From: Candidatus Dormiibacterota bacterium
GTDB taxonomy: Bacteria > Chloroflexota > Dormibacteria > Aeolococcales > Bog-877
DNA: 64,000 nucleotides
Reading direction: 5' to 3'
NCBI GenBank assembly: GCA_027306595.1
Contig: DAHUZI010000016.1
Coordinates: 1-64,000, forward strand
Shown: piece after piece, positions 46,037 to 56,543 of the stretch
Layout: each line of letters opens with the position of its first letter
Position numbering within the stretch: the first letter of the stretch is position 1
Notes under the pieces: model-generated
What the model was told of the DNA's origin: nothing
Database searches by the model: none
Seen by the model: only the letters and a program-made list of their open reading frames with translations
Translations under genes and position numbers: made by a program

Positions 46037-46315
46037 CAGCGCCCTCCCGAGGTGATCCCGCGCTCCGACGCGGTCGCTTCGATCGGGAGCGACCCACCCC
46101 CGGAGCGGGTGTCGTCCCGGCTCGCCCGCCCGGCGCCCGCCCCGCCCGGGGCCGTCCCGCCGGAGCGGCCTGCCCGGATCCCGTTGGAGTATCGCGCCGG
46201 CGCCAGGGTATGGCAAGGAGGCGGCCGGGCGTACAGTTGGGACGTGCGCGCCGGCACTCGCGCCCGCCGCGAACAGGGGGAACCGGGGCCGCCCACCGGT
46301 TCCAGAACCGCCCCC

Positions 46316-46870
46316 GTGCCTGCCGATGCCGCTCACCGGGGGGAGGGGGCGGCGCCCGCCGACCGCGGGCCGGCCACAGGCGGTGGGGCCTCTGGTCCGG
46401 CGGCGATCCACCTCCACCGGGTCTACGATCGGCGATCCCCGCCCGCAGGCCTGCGCGTTCTCGTCGACGGTCTGTGGCCGCGAGGGGTGAGCCGGGAAGC
46501 CCTCGGTCTCCACCTGTGGCTGCGAAGCGTGGCCCCCTCGGATGCCCTGCGGTGCTGGTACGGGCATCGGCCCGAACGCTGGCCGGTGTTCGCGCGACGA
46601 TATCGCGAGGAGCTGCGAACCCCGGAGCGGGCCGCGGCGCTGGACCAGCTCCGCACCCTGCTCGTCGACGGGCCGGTGGTGCTCCTCTACGGATCGCGCG
46701 ACGATCGCCGCAACCAGGCCGTCGTGCTCCGAGCGGTGCTCTTGGCGACCGCGGCTGGCAGACCGGCGGCGGCCGCGGCCGCGGCTGCCGAGCCCGGCAT
46801 CGGTGCCGCTATCGTGAGCGGAGCAACGACCGTTCGGGGCGGTCGGGCCGGGATCCGGCCGTCCGAGTGA
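46316..46870 (+). CDS. DUF488-family protein
   Basis: [69 protein letters not shown]; start uncertain. Confidence 0.75.
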   Translation: MPADAAHRGEGAAPADRGPATGGGASGPAAIHLHRVYDRRSPPAGLRVLVDGLWPRGVSREALGLHLWLRSVAPSDALRCWYGHRPERWPVFARRYREELRTPERAAALDQLRTLLVDGPVVLLYGSRDDRRNQAVVLRAVLLATAAGRPAAAAAAAAEPGIGAAIVSGATTVRGGRAGIRPSE

Positions 46871-46915
46871 CCGGCGGCGCCATCGGCCCGGACCGGACCA
46901 GAGAGGAGCGTGCCG

Positions 46916-47830
46916 ATGAGCCGCCGCGGGTGGTTGCTGTTCGCGGCGATGAGCGTGATCTGGGGTCTGCCCTACCTGCTCATCAAGATTGCCGTCGCCC
47001 ATGTCAGCCCCACCGTGCTGGTCTTCGGGCGCACCGCGATCGCGACCGGGCTCCTCTGCCCTCTGGCGATCGCCCGCGGCGACCTCCGGGCGGTCGCCAG
47101 GGCCTGGCTCCCCATGCTGGCGTTCTCGGCGACCGAAGTGGCGGTGCCGTGGGTGCTGTTGTCGGACGCGGAGGTCCGCCTCACGAGCTCGCTGTCCGGG
47201 CTCCTGGTTGCGCTCGTCCCCCTGGTCGGGATGGTGCTCGCCTGGGTGGCGGGCGCCGGTGAGCGGCTCGGGCGCGTCCAGATGGCGGGCCTGCTCCTCG
47301 GGCTGCTCGGGGTGGCGGCGGTGGTCGGGCTGGATCTTGGCCATGTGACGGCGGGAGCGATGATCGAGATGGCCGTCGTCGTGTGCTGCTACGCGGCGGG
47401 TCCGCAGATTCTCGTTCGATGGCTCCGCCAGCTGCCCGGTGTCGGGGTGGTGTTCGCCGCCCTGCTCGTCGCCACCGTCGCCTACGCGCCGGTGGCGGTC
47501 CTCCAGAGGCCCTCCCACTGGCCGAGCGCGCCTGTCGTGGCCAGCATCGCCGCCCTCGGGGTCGTCTGCACCGCCCTCGCCTTCGTCCTGTTCTTCGAGC
47601 TCGTGTCGGTGGCGGGGCCGGTGCGCTCGACCATCATCACGTACGTCAACCCGGCGGTGGCGGTGGTCCTCGGCGTGGCCGTCCGGCACGAGCCCGTGAC
47701 CTGGGGGCTCGGGGTCGGCTTCGTGCTCATCCTGGGCGGCTCCGTGCTCGCGACCCGCCGGGGTCGGCCCACCGGCCCGCCGGGGCCGGCCCGGCGGCTG
47801 CGGCCGGAGTCGAGCCAGGCCGCCACCTGA
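46916..47830 (+). CDS. DMT-superfamily (EamA) transporter
   Basis: About 10 hydrophobic segments, EamA repeats; AGAGGAG upstream of ATG 46916. Confidence 0.88.
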   Translation: MSRRGWLLFAAMSVIWGLPYLLIKIAVAHVSPTVLVFGRTAIATGLLCPLAIARGDLRAVARAWLPMLAFSATEVAVPWVLLSDAEVRLTSSLSGLLVALVPLVGMVLAWVAGAGERLGRVQMAGLLLGLLGVAAVVGLDLGHVTAGAMIEMAVVVCCYAAGPQILVRWLRQLPGVGVVFAALLVATVAYAPVAVLQRPSHWPSAPVVASIAALGVVCTALAFVLFFELVSVAGPVRSTIITYVNPAVAVVLGVAVRHEPVTWGLGVGFVLILGGSVLATRRGRPTGPPGPARRLRPESSQAAT

Positions 47831-48160
47831 GGCGCAGCGGCAAGCCGACCGGCCCGGTCCACGTCCCCCGGCTCCGGCCCCCTGGCCCCACCAGCGAGGA
47901 GCGGGGCGCGCTGGCCGCCCCCCCCAACCACGGCCGGTGCGGGGCGATGGGGTGCCGGGCGGCGACGGGCCCGAGGGCCGACCGCTCCCGGGACCGACCG
48001 GCTGGCCCCGGCCTCGCACTTGGCAGCGAGCGGCCGGGCCGCTACCCTGAGCCGACCGACGGTCCCAGCCGCGCCGTCGGCGTGTCCCGGGCGTGCGCCC
48101 GGGTGCGGGACGAGACCGGCGCGGACCGTGCGGCCCGCGCCGACCCCCGGAGGTGTGCCC

Positions 48161-49363
48161 TTGACCGCTGCGCTCGCCGAGCCGCTGACTGTCGGCACGC
48201 TGCCCCCGACCATGCCGGCCTTCGTCATCCGCCCCGAGCGGGAGGGGGAGCCGGAGCGGGCCATGCACCTGGAGGAGGTCGCGACCCCCGAGCCCGGACC
48301 GGATGAGGTGATCGTACGGGTGATGGCGGCGGGCGTGAACTACAACGGGGTGTGGGCGGCCCTCGGTCAGCCGGTCTCCGTGTTCAAGCTCCACCGGGAG
48401 CCCTTCCACATTGCGGGCTCGGACGCGAGCGGCGTGGTGTGGGCGGTCGGCGCCAACGTGCATCGCTGGCACCTCGGCGACGAGGTGGTCGTCCACTGCA
48501 ACCAGTCCTGTGGTGAATGCCCGGAGTGCAACGGGCTCGACCCGATGGCCTGCAGCGAGCAGAAGATCTGGGGCTACGAGACCTCGTGGGGCTCGTTCGC
48601 CCAGTTCTGCCGCGTCCAGTCCCAGCAGCTGCTCCCCAAGCCGCGCCATCTCACCTGGGAGGAGGCCGCCTCCTATGGGCTCGTCTACTTCACCGCCTAC
48701 CGGATGCTGGTCGACCGCGCCCGCATCCGCGCCGGGCAGAACGTCCTGGTCTGGGGTGGCGGGGGCGGGCTCGGGTCGATGGCGGTCCAGATCTGCCGCC
48801 TCTTCTCGGCCAACGCCATCGCGGTTGTGTCGTCCGACGAGAAGGCGGCCCTGACCCGCGCCCTGGGTGCCAGCGCGGCCATCAACCGCAGCGAGTTCGA
48901 CCTGGTCAAGCGCGACGGCGAGTCGGCAGAGCAGGCCCGCCACCGGGTCGGGGAGATGCGCCGGTTCGGCAAGCGCATCCGCGAGCTCACCGGCGGCCGC
49001 GACGTGGACATCGTCTTCGAGCACGTCGGTTCCGCGACCTTCCCCACCTCGGTGTTCGTCTGCTCGCGCTTCGGGCTGGTGGTGATCTGCGGTGCCACCG
49101 CCGGGTACAACCTCGAGTTCGACGTCCGCTACCTGTGGATGCGGCAGAAGTCGATCATCGGCTCCCACTTCGCCAATGCCTACGAGTGCCACCAGGCCAA
49201 TGAGCTCATCGTCCAGCGCAAGATCCAGCCGGTCGTGGGCGACGTCTTCCCGTTCGAAGCGGTCCCCCAGGCCCACCAGGTCATGCGCCACAACCAGCAC
49301 GCCGGCAAGATGGTGATCCTGGTCGGGGCGCCCCGCCGCGGGGCGGGCGTGCATGCCGGGTAG
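48161..49363 (+). CDS. ccr: crotonyl-CoA carboxylase/reductase
   Basis: [39 protein letters not shown]...[28 protein letters not shown]...; TTG start preceded by GGAGG at 7-nt spacing. Confidence 0.88.
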   Translation: MTAALAEPLTVGTLPPTMPAFVIRPEREGEPERAMHLEEVATPEPGPDEVIVRVMAAGVNYNGVWAALGQPVSVFKLHREPFHIAGSDASGVVWAVGANVHRWHLGDEVVVHCNQSCGECPECNGLDPMACSEQKIWGYETSWGSFAQFCRVQSQQLLPKPRHLTWEEAASYGLVYFTAYRMLVDRARIRAGQNVLVWGGGGGLGSMAVQICRLFSANAIAVVSSDEKAALTRALGASAAINRSEFDLVKRDGESAEQARHRVGEMRRFGKRIRELTGGRDVDIVFEHVGSATFPTSVFVCSRFGLVVICGATAGYNLEFDVRYLWMRQKSIIGSHFANAYECHQANELIVQRKIQPVVGDVFPFEAVPQAHQVMRHNQHAGKMVILVGAPRRGAGVHAG

Positions 49364-51032
49364 GGGCGAGCGTTCGGAGCCGTCGGCGGGCGCGGGCGAG
49401 AAGCCTCGCACCGGTTCGGGGGCTCGAGCGGACGGCCGCTCGGCGGTCCAGACCCCATCGGGGCTGCCGGTCGCTCCCTTCTACACGCCGGGTGACGTCG
49501 ACACGGACGCCTATGCGACCCGAGTCGGCCGCCCCGGGGCCCCCCCCTACACCCGCGGTCTCAGCGCCGATGGCTACCGGAACCGCCCTTGGACGATCCG
49601 CCAGTACGCCGGGTTTGGGACCGGCGCGGAGACGAGCGGACGCTTCCGCCGGCTCCTCGACGACGGCCAGACCGGGCTCTCGCTGGCGTTCGATCTGCCC
49701 ACCCAGATGGGTCTGGACTCCGATGACCCTCGCGCCCGCGGCGAGGTGGGGCGCCTGGGGGTCGCCGTGGACACGGTCGAGGACCTCGCCGAGTGCTTTC
49801 AGGGCATCGATCTCGACCGTATCAGCACCTCGATGACCATCAACGCGCCGGCGCCGGTCCTGGTCGCGATGTACGTGGTCGCGGCCGAGGCGCGGGGCGT
49901 GGGACGGGCCCTGGTGCGGGGCACCGTCCAGAACGACGTACTCAAGGAGTACGTCGCCCGGGGGACCTACATCTACCCGCCCGGACCCTCGCTGCGGCTG
50001 GCGGCCGACCTCATCGCCTGGTGCGCCCGCGAGACGCCGCGCCTCAACCCCATCTCGGTGTGCGGGTATCACCTGCGCGAGGCCGGCAGCACTGCCGTCC
50101 AGGAGATGGCGTTCGCGCTCGCCAACGCCCTCGCCTACGTCGATGCGGTCCTCGCCCTCGGCCTCACCATCGACGACTTCGCCCCCCGCCTGTCCTGGAT
50201 CTTCAACACCCAGAGCCACCTGCTGGAGGAGGTGGCCAAGTTCCGAGCCCTCCGACGGATCTGGGCCGACCTCATGCGAGAGCGGTTCGGCGCCCGCGAC
50301 CCCCGCTCCCTCCAGCTTCGCACCCACACCCAGACCGGCGGCTCGACCCTCACCGCCCAGGAGCCGCTGACCAACATCGTGCGGGCGGCCTACCAGGCGC
50401 TGGCAGCGGTGCTCGGCGGGGTCCAGTCGCTCGCCCTCTCCTGCTACGACGAGGCGCTGGGCATCCCCAGCGAGGCGGCGCAGCGGCTTGCCGTCCGCAC
50501 CCAGCAGGTGCTCCTGGAGGAGACCGGGGTGGCCGACACCGCCGACCCGCTCGGCGGGTCGTACGCAGTCGAGGCCCTCACCGACGGGCTCGAGCAGCGC
50601 GCGCGCTCTCTCTTGGCGGAGGTGGAACGGCGGGGGGGCGCGGTCGCCTGCATCGAGGCCGGGTGGATGCAGCAGGCGATCCAGGAGGAGGCGGTCCTCG
50701 CCGAGCAGGCGCTGGCCGACGGGCGGCGCCGGGTGGTGGGGGTGAACGTCGCCGTCGGCCCGGGCGGCCCCGAACCCGCCCCCGTGCCAGCCTTCCGGGT
50801 CGACCCCGGCCTGGAGGCCGCCCAGCTCGAGCGGCTGGCCCGGGCGCGGAGGGACCGCGACCCGGTCCCGGCTCGCGCGGCGCTCCACCGGCTCCGCGCC
50901 GCGGCCCGCGATCCGGCCGCCGCGCTGATGCCGGCGATCGTCGACGCGGTGGGGGCGCGCTGCACGGTTGGGGAGGTGTGCGGCACCCTGGCCGAGGTGT
51001 TCGGGCGCTACCGGGCGCCCGCCGTCATCTGA
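49353..51032 (+). CDS. acyl-CoA mutase large subunit (methylmalonyl/ethylmalonyl/isobutyryl-CoA mutase family, no B12-binding domain)
   Basis: [56 protein letters not shown]...[15 protein letters not shown]...[14 protein letters not shown]. Confidence 0.9.
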   Translation: MPGRGERSEPSAGAGEKPRTGSGARADGRSAVQTPSGLPVAPFYTPGDVDTDAYATRVGRPGAPPYTRGLSADGYRNRPWTIRQYAGFGTGAETSGRFRRLLDDGQTGLSLAFDLPTQMGLDSDDPRARGEVGRLGVAVDTVEDLAECFQGIDLDRISTSMTINAPAPVLVAMYVVAAEARGVGRALVRGTVQNDVLKEYVARGTYIYPPGPSLRLAADLIAWCARETPRLNPISVCGYHLREAGSTAVQEMAFALANALAYVDAVLALGLTIDDFAPRLSWIFNTQSHLLEEVAKFRALRRIWADLMRERFGARDPRSLQLRTHTQTGGSTLTAQEPLTNIVRAAYQALAAVLGGVQSLALSCYDEALGIPSEAAQRLAVRTQQVLLEETGVADTADPLGGSYAVEALTDGLEQRARSLLAEVERRGGAVACIEAGWMQQAIQEEAVLAEQALADGRRRVVGVNVAVGPGGPEPAPVPAFRVDPGLEAAQLERLARARRDRDPVPARAALHRLRAAARDPAAALMPAIVDAVGARCTVGEVCGTLAEVFGRYRAPAVI

Positions 51033-51071
51033 ATGGGCGGGGCGGCCGGCGCCCGGCCGAGGGAGGAGTCC

Positions 51072-52229
51072 ATGACCGAGGACCTGCAGAGCGCGGAGCA
51101 GGCGGCCATCGTGGCTACGGTGCGGGCCTTCGTGGATCGGGAGGTGATCCCCCACGCGGCCGAGTTCGAACACGGGGACCGGTTCCCCGAGGCGATGGTC
51201 GAGGGGATGCGGGAGTTGGGCCTCTTCGGGCTCACCGTCCCCGAGCCGTACGGGGGCGCGGGCCTCGACCTTGTCACCTATGCCCTGGTGGTGGAGGAGC
51301 TGGCTCGCGGCTGGATGTCGCTCGCCGGCGTCCTCAACACCCACGTCATCACCGCCTACCTCATCGCGACGTTCGGCACGGACGCCCAACGGCAGCGCTT
51401 CCTGCCGGCGCTCGCCGCCGGACGGCTCCGCGCCGCCTTCAGCATGAGCGAGCCCCAGGGCGGAAGCGACGTGCAGGCGGTGCGGACTCGCGCCGTCCGC
51501 GACGGCGACGCCTACGTCGTCGACGGGACCAAGATGTGGGCTACCAACGGCGCCCGGGCGGGACTCGTCGCCACCCTGGTGCGGACCGGGACCGAGAACG
51601 ATCCGCCCAATCGCCGCCTCTCCTGCCTGCTGTGTGAGAAGGGGCCGGGCTTCGAGGCCGGGGCCCCGATCGCCAAGCTCGGGTACAAGGGTGTGGAGAC
51701 GACCGAGCTCGTGTTCCGGGGCAACCGGCAGCCGCTCGCCAACCTGCTCGGCTCCGAGGAGGGTCGCGGCTTCGCGCAGATGATGGCGGGCATCGAGGTA
51801 GGCCGGATCAACGTCGCGGCCCGCGGCGTGGGGGTGGCTCGCGCGGCCCTCGAGCTCGCCATGGCCTACGCACGCGAACGGCAGGCGTTCGGGCGGCCGA
51901 TCGCGGAGCACCAGGCCATCCAGTTCAAGCTCGCCGACATGGCGACCCAGATCGAGGCCGCCCGGCTCCTCACCCTCGCCGCCGCGCGGCGCAAGCAGAC
52001 GGGCCAACGCAGCGACGTCGAGGCGGGCATGGCGAAGCTCTTCAGCTCAGAGGCCTGCCACGACGTCGTCCTGGAGGCGATGCGGATCTTCGGCGGCTAC
52101 GGGTACAGCACCGCCTACCCGATCGAGCGGCTGTACCGTGATGCGCCCCTGCTGATCGTGGGGGAGGGGACCAACGAGATCCAGCGACTCATCATCGCCC
52201 GCGGCCTCCTGGCGCGCGCCGCTGACTGA
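51072..52229 (+). CDS. acyl-CoA dehydrogenase
   Basis: FGLTVPEPYGGAGLDLVTYALVVEELAR...FSMSEPQGGSDVQAVRTRA...RDAPLLIVGEGTNEIQRLIIARGLL; GGGAGGAG RBS. Confidence 0.93.
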   Translation: MTEDLQSAEQAAIVATVRAFVDREVIPHAAEFEHGDRFPEAMVEGMRELGLFGLTVPEPYGGAGLDLVTYALVVEELARGWMSLAGVLNTHVITAYLIATFGTDAQRQRFLPALAAGRLRAAFSMSEPQGGSDVQAVRTRAVRDGDAYVVDGTKMWATNGARAGLVATLVRTGTENDPPNRRLSCLLCEKGPGFEAGAPIAKLGYKGVETTELVFRGNRQPLANLLGSEEGRGFAQMMAGIEVGRINVAARGVGVARAALELAMAYARERQAFGRPIAEHQAIQFKLADMATQIEAARLLTLAAARRKQTGQRSDVEAGMAKLFSSEACHDVVLEAMRIFGGYGYSTAYPIERLYRDAPLLIVGEGTNEIQRLIIARGLLARAAD

Positions 52230-52447
52230 GCCCAAGCGGAGGTCGGCTCGCCGGCGACCAGGCCTGCCCCCCGTGCGATCGGCGGGGTGCGGGGAGGCCC
52301 GGTCACGCGCGGGGCGCCAGCGGTTCGGCGACGGCCCCGGCCGAATCTGTCCGTCGGGAGCGGCGTTCGGGGCGTCGATCGCGGACCGCACCCTGGGGCC
52401 TGCGGCCCCGGATGCCCCGGGCGCCCCTGGCGACCGAGCGCCGACTC

Positions 52448-52529
52448 TTGCGGGGCCCGGCGCGGCCGCCGTATAATTGCGAGAAATCGATTTCGCGTCT
52501 TTAGCCCACGTGCAGCAATCGATTTCTCG
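52448..52529 (+). promoter_or_regulatory. promoter with two candidate LacI-family operators
   Basis: TTGCGG-N18-TATAAT (52448-52477); operator 1 CGAGAAATCGATTTCGCG (52480-52497); operator 2 AGCAATCGATTTCTCG (52514-52529). Confidence 0.75.
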
Positions 52530-52538
52530 GAGGCAGTG

Positions 52539-53549
52539 GTGCCGATCCGAATCGCAGAGGTGGCGGCCCGGGCAGGGGTCTCGCCCGCGACCGTCTCGCG
52601 CGTCCTGAACGACGTCTCGTCAGTCGATGCCGACCTTGCCGATCGGGTTCGATCAGCGGTGGCGGCCTTGCGCTACGAGCCCAATCGGGTCGCCCGCAAC
52701 CTGAGGCGCCAGCGGGTGGACATGATCGGCGTCCTGATCTCCGATATCCAGAACCCCCACTTCGCCGAGCTCGTCCGGGGGATCGAGCGGGCGGCCTTCG
52801 CGGCCGGCTACCGGGTCCTGCTCTGCAACACCGATGAGGACCCCGACAAGCAGACCACGTATCTGCGGATCCTGACGCAGGAGCGGGTCGCCGGCATCAT
52901 CCTCTCGCCCACCCGAGACCTCGCCGGGGCCATCGCCGATGCCATCCGCACCGCGACGCCGGTCGTCGCCGTGGACCGCGCGGTCGACGCCGACGGGGCG
53001 GACTCCGTCCTGGCCAACAACGCCAGGGCCGCGGAGCTGGCCACCACCAGGCTGCTCGCTGCCGGCCACCGCTCGGTCGGGCTCATCGCGGGGCCGGCCG
53101 AGGTGGCCACCGCGGCCGAGAGGCGCGAGGGGTACGTCCGCGCCATGGGCCGTGCCGGCCTGACTCCGATCGTCGAAGAGGCCGACTTCCGGGCTGAGGG
53201 TGGCCAGCGGGCCATGGAGCGCCTGCTCCGCCACCCCGACAGCGTGACCGCCGTCGTGATCAGCAACAACCTCATGACCGCGGGGGCCCTGGGCGTCTTG
53301 GCGGCGGAGCGGGTCGCCATCCCCGACCGGCTGGCGTTGATCAGTTTCGATGATCCCTTCTGGGCGGCGATCACCAATCCGCCACTCACGGTCCTGGCCC
53401 AGCCCGTCACCCGGATGGCCCAAAGAGCCCTGGCGCTCCTGATCGAGCGGATGGGGGGCGGGCGTTCCGAGCCCAGGACGGAACGCCTCGATCTCGACCT
53501 GCGCCTTCGGAAGTCGTGCGGCACCTCCGGTGCCATCACGGGGGAATGA
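52539..53549 (+). CDS. LacI-family transcriptional regulator
   Basis: RIAEVAARAGVSPATVSRVLNDVSSVDADLADRVRSAVAALRYEPNRVARNLRRQRVDMIGVLISDIQNPHF; GTG start with CGGAGG RBS. Confidence 0.94.
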   Translation: MPIRIAEVAARAGVSPATVSRVLNDVSSVDADLADRVRSAVAALRYEPNRVARNLRRQRVDMIGVLISDIQNPHFAELVRGIERAAFAAGYRVLLCNTDEDPDKQTTYLRILTQERVAGIILSPTRDLAGAIADAIRTATPVVAVDRAVDADGADSVLANNARAAELATTRLLAAGHRSVGLIAGPAEVATAAERREGYVRAMGRAGLTPIVEEADFRAEGGQRAMERLLRHPDSVTAVVISNNLMTAGALGVLAAERVAIPDRLALISFDDPFWAAITNPPLTVLAQPVTRMAQRALALLIERMGGGRSEPRTERLDLDLRLRKSCGTSGAITGE

Positions 53550-53552
53550 GCC

Positions 53553-54968
53553 ATGGCTCGAATCGGGCTTCTGACCGTCGGTGACGGGCGCCCGGAGGTC
53601 TATGCGCAGATCGAGTCCTACGTGGCGTCCGCGACCGACCGGCTTCGCAGCTGGCTGATTGGGCAGGGTCACACGGTGCACGAAGGGCGCGCAGTCCTCA
53701 CCACCAACGTCCTGGCGACCCGTGAGGCCCGCTACGTCGGGGCAGCTGCCCCAGACCTGGTGCTGCTGCACTACCCCATCTGGGCCTTCCCCCACTTCAC
53801 CGTGCTGGCCGCGACGGCGACTCAGGCCCCCCTGCTGCTCCTCGGCGCGCTCGACGGCCACCAGCCGGGCATGGTGGGCATGCTGGCGGCCGGCGGCGCG
53901 CTGGACCAGATCGGTCGCGCCCATCTTCGCGCCTGGGGCGACGTCTCCGACCCGGCCCTGGGCGACCGGCTGCACAGCGCGATCGGCGCCGCGGTCGCGG
54001 CGTCGCGCCTGCGGGGCTCCACATTCGGGCGGATCGGTGGCCGGCCGATGGGCATGTACACGGCGGCGGCGAGCCCCGAGGAGTGGGCTCGGCGGTTCGG
54101 CATCGACGTCGAAGACATCGACCAGGGCGAGCTCGTCCGCCTGGCGGGGCTCGTGGACCAGGAGCGCGTGACCGCTGCCCGGACCTGGCTGGAGCGGCAC
54201 GCCGCCGGGGTCCACTACGACGGCGCCGCCCTGACCCCTGCCAAGCTCGAGCTGCAGATCCGAGCCTACTACGGCATGCGCGCGCTGATCGACGAGTGGC
54301 ACCTCGACTTCTCCGGGATCAAGGGGCAGCCGGAACTGACAACGCACTACGCGACGATGGACATCGCCGAGGCCTTTCTCAACGATCCGTACGATTGGGA
54401 GGGACCGAAGGCTCCCCACGTCTGTGCGACGGAGTCGGACATGGACGGGGCGCTCACGATGCAGGTCCTCAAGCACATCGCCAACCTCCCCGTCCTGTTC
54501 GCCGACGTCCGTCACTACCACCAGGACCGGCAGGTGTGGGACCTCTGCAATTCCGGGCAGCACGCGACCTGGTTCGCGGAGCGCAGCGATGATCCCGAGG
54601 TCAACCTGGGGAGCACCCACCTGTACCCAGAGGTGTTCTTCTTCCCGGCCGGCGGGGCCTCCGTCCACCACGTGGCAGCCCCCGGTCGATTCACCTTCGC
54701 CCGGCTGAGCCGCCTCAACGGGCGGTACCGGCTCCAGGTCGTGGCCGGGGACATCGAGCGGTACGACGACGCGACGAACCAGCGCCTGATCCAGGAGACG
54801 ACCCCCGAGTGGCCCCACGCCTTCGCGCGGCTGGACACCGACGCGACGACCTTCCTCGCCCGCTTCGGGGCCAACCACATCCATGGGGTCCCCGGCGAGC
54901 ACGGCGAGTCCCTGCGTGCCTTTGCCCGCCTAACCGGAATCGACTTCGACGACCTTTCGGACCGCTGA
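53553..54968 (+). CDS. L-fucose/L-arabinose isomerase-family protein
   Basis: Isomerase-like fold by eye: HYPIWAFPHFTVLAATATQAPLLLLGALDGHQPGMVGMLAAGGALDQIG...CATESDMDGALTMQVLKHIANLPVLFADVRHY. Confidence 0.8.
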   Translation: MARIGLLTVGDGRPEVYAQIESYVASATDRLRSWLIGQGHTVHEGRAVLTTNVLATREARYVGAAAPDLVLLHYPIWAFPHFTVLAATATQAPLLLLGALDGHQPGMVGMLAAGGALDQIGRAHLRAWGDVSDPALGDRLHSAIGAAVAASRLRGSTFGRIGGRPMGMYTAAASPEEWARRFGIDVEDIDQGELVRLAGLVDQERVTAARTWLERHAAGVHYDGAALTPAKLELQIRAYYGMRALIDEWHLDFSGIKGQPELTTHYATMDIAEAFLNDPYDWEGPKAPHVCATESDMDGALTMQVLKHIANLPVLFADVRHYHQDRQVWDLCNSGQHATWFAERSDDPEVNLGSTHLYPEVFFFPAGGASVHHVAAPGRFTFARLSRLNGRYRLQVVAGDIERYDDATNQRLIQETTPEWPHAFARLDTDATTFLARFGANHIHGVPGEHGESLRAFARLTGIDFDDLSDR

Positions 54969-54970
54969 CG

Positions 54971-56494
54971 GTGAGCTACGTCCTGGGGGTGGATATCGGG
55001 TCCACCTCGTCGAAGGCGATCCTGGCGAGCGCCCAGGGCGAGGTGATCGCCACCGCGGCGTGCCCGCACGCGGTGGCGATGCCCCATCCTGGTTGGGCCG
55101 AGCACGATGCCGACCGCGTCTGGTGGCATGACGTCCGCCGCCTGGCCCGCCAGCTGCTGGCGGACAAGGGGCTCGAGGTCACGGCCGTCTGTGTCAGCGG
55201 CATCGGGCCCTGCGCCCTGGTGACCGGAACCGACTCCAGGCCGCTGCGCCCGGCGATCCTGTACGGGATCGACACGCGGGCGTCCCACGAGATCGAGATT
55301 CTGGCGCAGCGGCTCGGCCCGACGCCCATCCTCGATACGTGCGGCTCCGCGCTGACGAGCCAGGCGGTGGGGCCGAAGCTGCTCTGGCTCCAAGAGCACG
55401 AGCCATCGGTGTGGCAGGCGGCCCGCCGCTTGTACATGGCTTCGTCCTTCATCGTTCAGCGGCTCTGCGGCGCCTACATCCTGGACCACCACTCGGCGAG
55501 CCAGGCGGTCCCCCTCTACGACCTGCGCCGCCAGAGCTGGCACCGCGACTGGGCCCAGAGCCTGGCCGGGCCGATCCAGCTGCCCGAGCTGGTCTGGCCG
55601 ATGGAGCAGGTGGGCCGCGTGTCCGCGGCCGCGGCCGCGGACACTGGGATCACCGAGGGGGCCGTGGTCTGCGCGGGCAGCATCGACGCCTGGGCCGAGG
55701 CCGTCTCGGTCGGAATGCGTGACCCCGGGGACACCTGCGTCATGTACGGGTCGACCACGTTCCTGGTCCAGCAGGTGGAGACGTTCTCCCCCGACCCGCG
55801 CCTGTGGACGACGGCGGGGATCCTGCCGGGATCCATCACGGTGGCCGCCGGCATGGCGACCACGGGGTCGGTGACGAACTGGTTCCGCGACCTCTGCGGC
55901 GGCCCCAGCTGGGCCAGCCTGTTCGCGGCCGCGGAGAGGGTGGAACCGGGCTCGATGGGGCTCCTAGTCCTTCCCTACTTCGCGGGGGAGCGGACGCCGA
56001 TCTTCGATGCCAGGGCTCGGGGCGCCATCATCGGACTCACGCTCCGACACCAGCGCCCCGCGCTGTTCCGGGCCATCCTCGAGGGCGTGGCGTACGGGAT
56101 CCGCCACAACCTGGAGGTCATGGGGCAGGTGACGGGCTTGCCGCCCCGCCTGCTGGCGACGGGAGGCGGGTCCATGCACCGTCTGTGGCTGCAGATCGTC
56201 AGCGACGTGACCGGATACACGCAGACGGTTCCGCACACAGACGCGAGCGCCGCCCACGGCGCGGTCCTCATGGCGATTGGGGATGGAGGCGCGACCTCGA
56301 GGAGCCGAGGCGATGAGCAGCGCGTGGTCGAACCGCAGCGCCGGCTTCGGAGACAGTACGACGAGATCTATCAACTGTACCGGGCGGCCTATGAGCAGGC
56401 GCGCTCGACCATGCACGGGCTCGCACGGGTGCAGGAAGCCGCTGGCCGTGAAGGCGGGGGCGCTGCCGTGGGCGGGCACGGCGAACAGGTGTGA
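54971..56494 (+). CDS. FGGY-family carbohydrate kinase
   Basis: YVLGVDIGSTSSKAILASAQGEVIATAACPHAVAMPHPGWAEHDADRVWW...LLATGGGSMHRLWLQIVSDVTGYTQTVPHTDASAAHGAVLMA. Confidence 0.92.
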   Translation: MSYVLGVDIGSTSSKAILASAQGEVIATAACPHAVAMPHPGWAEHDADRVWWHDVRRLARQLLADKGLEVTAVCVSGIGPCALVTGTDSRPLRPAILYGIDTRASHEIEILAQRLGPTPILDTCGSALTSQAVGPKLLWLQEHEPSVWQAARRLYMASSFIVQRLCGAYILDHHSASQAVPLYDLRRQSWHRDWAQSLAGPIQLPELVWPMEQVGRVSAAAAADTGITEGAVVCAGSIDAWAEAVSVGMRDPGDTCVMYGSTTFLVQQVETFSPDPRLWTTAGILPGSITVAAGMATTGSVTNWFRDLCGGPSWASLFAAAERVEPGSMGLLVLPYFAGERTPIFDARARGAIIGLTLRHQRPALFRAILEGVAYGIRHNLEVMGQVTGLPPRLLATGGGSMHRLWLQIVSDVTGYTQTVPHTDASAAHGAVLMAIGDGGATSRSRGDEQRVVEPQRRLRRQYDEIYQLYRAAYEQARSTMHGLARVQEAAGREGGGAAVGGHGEQV

Positions 56495-56543
56495 CGGGTC
56501 GAATGGCCAGGTCTATGAGGACCTGTGGCGAAGGAGGAATGTC

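Noticed and set aside
45527-49411. 1294-aa ORF on minus strand
   Set aside because: Only the last roughly 170 residues are the CoxS-like protein (start ATG 46036). The rest is antisense to DUF488, EamA and ccr, a high-GC shadow ORF.
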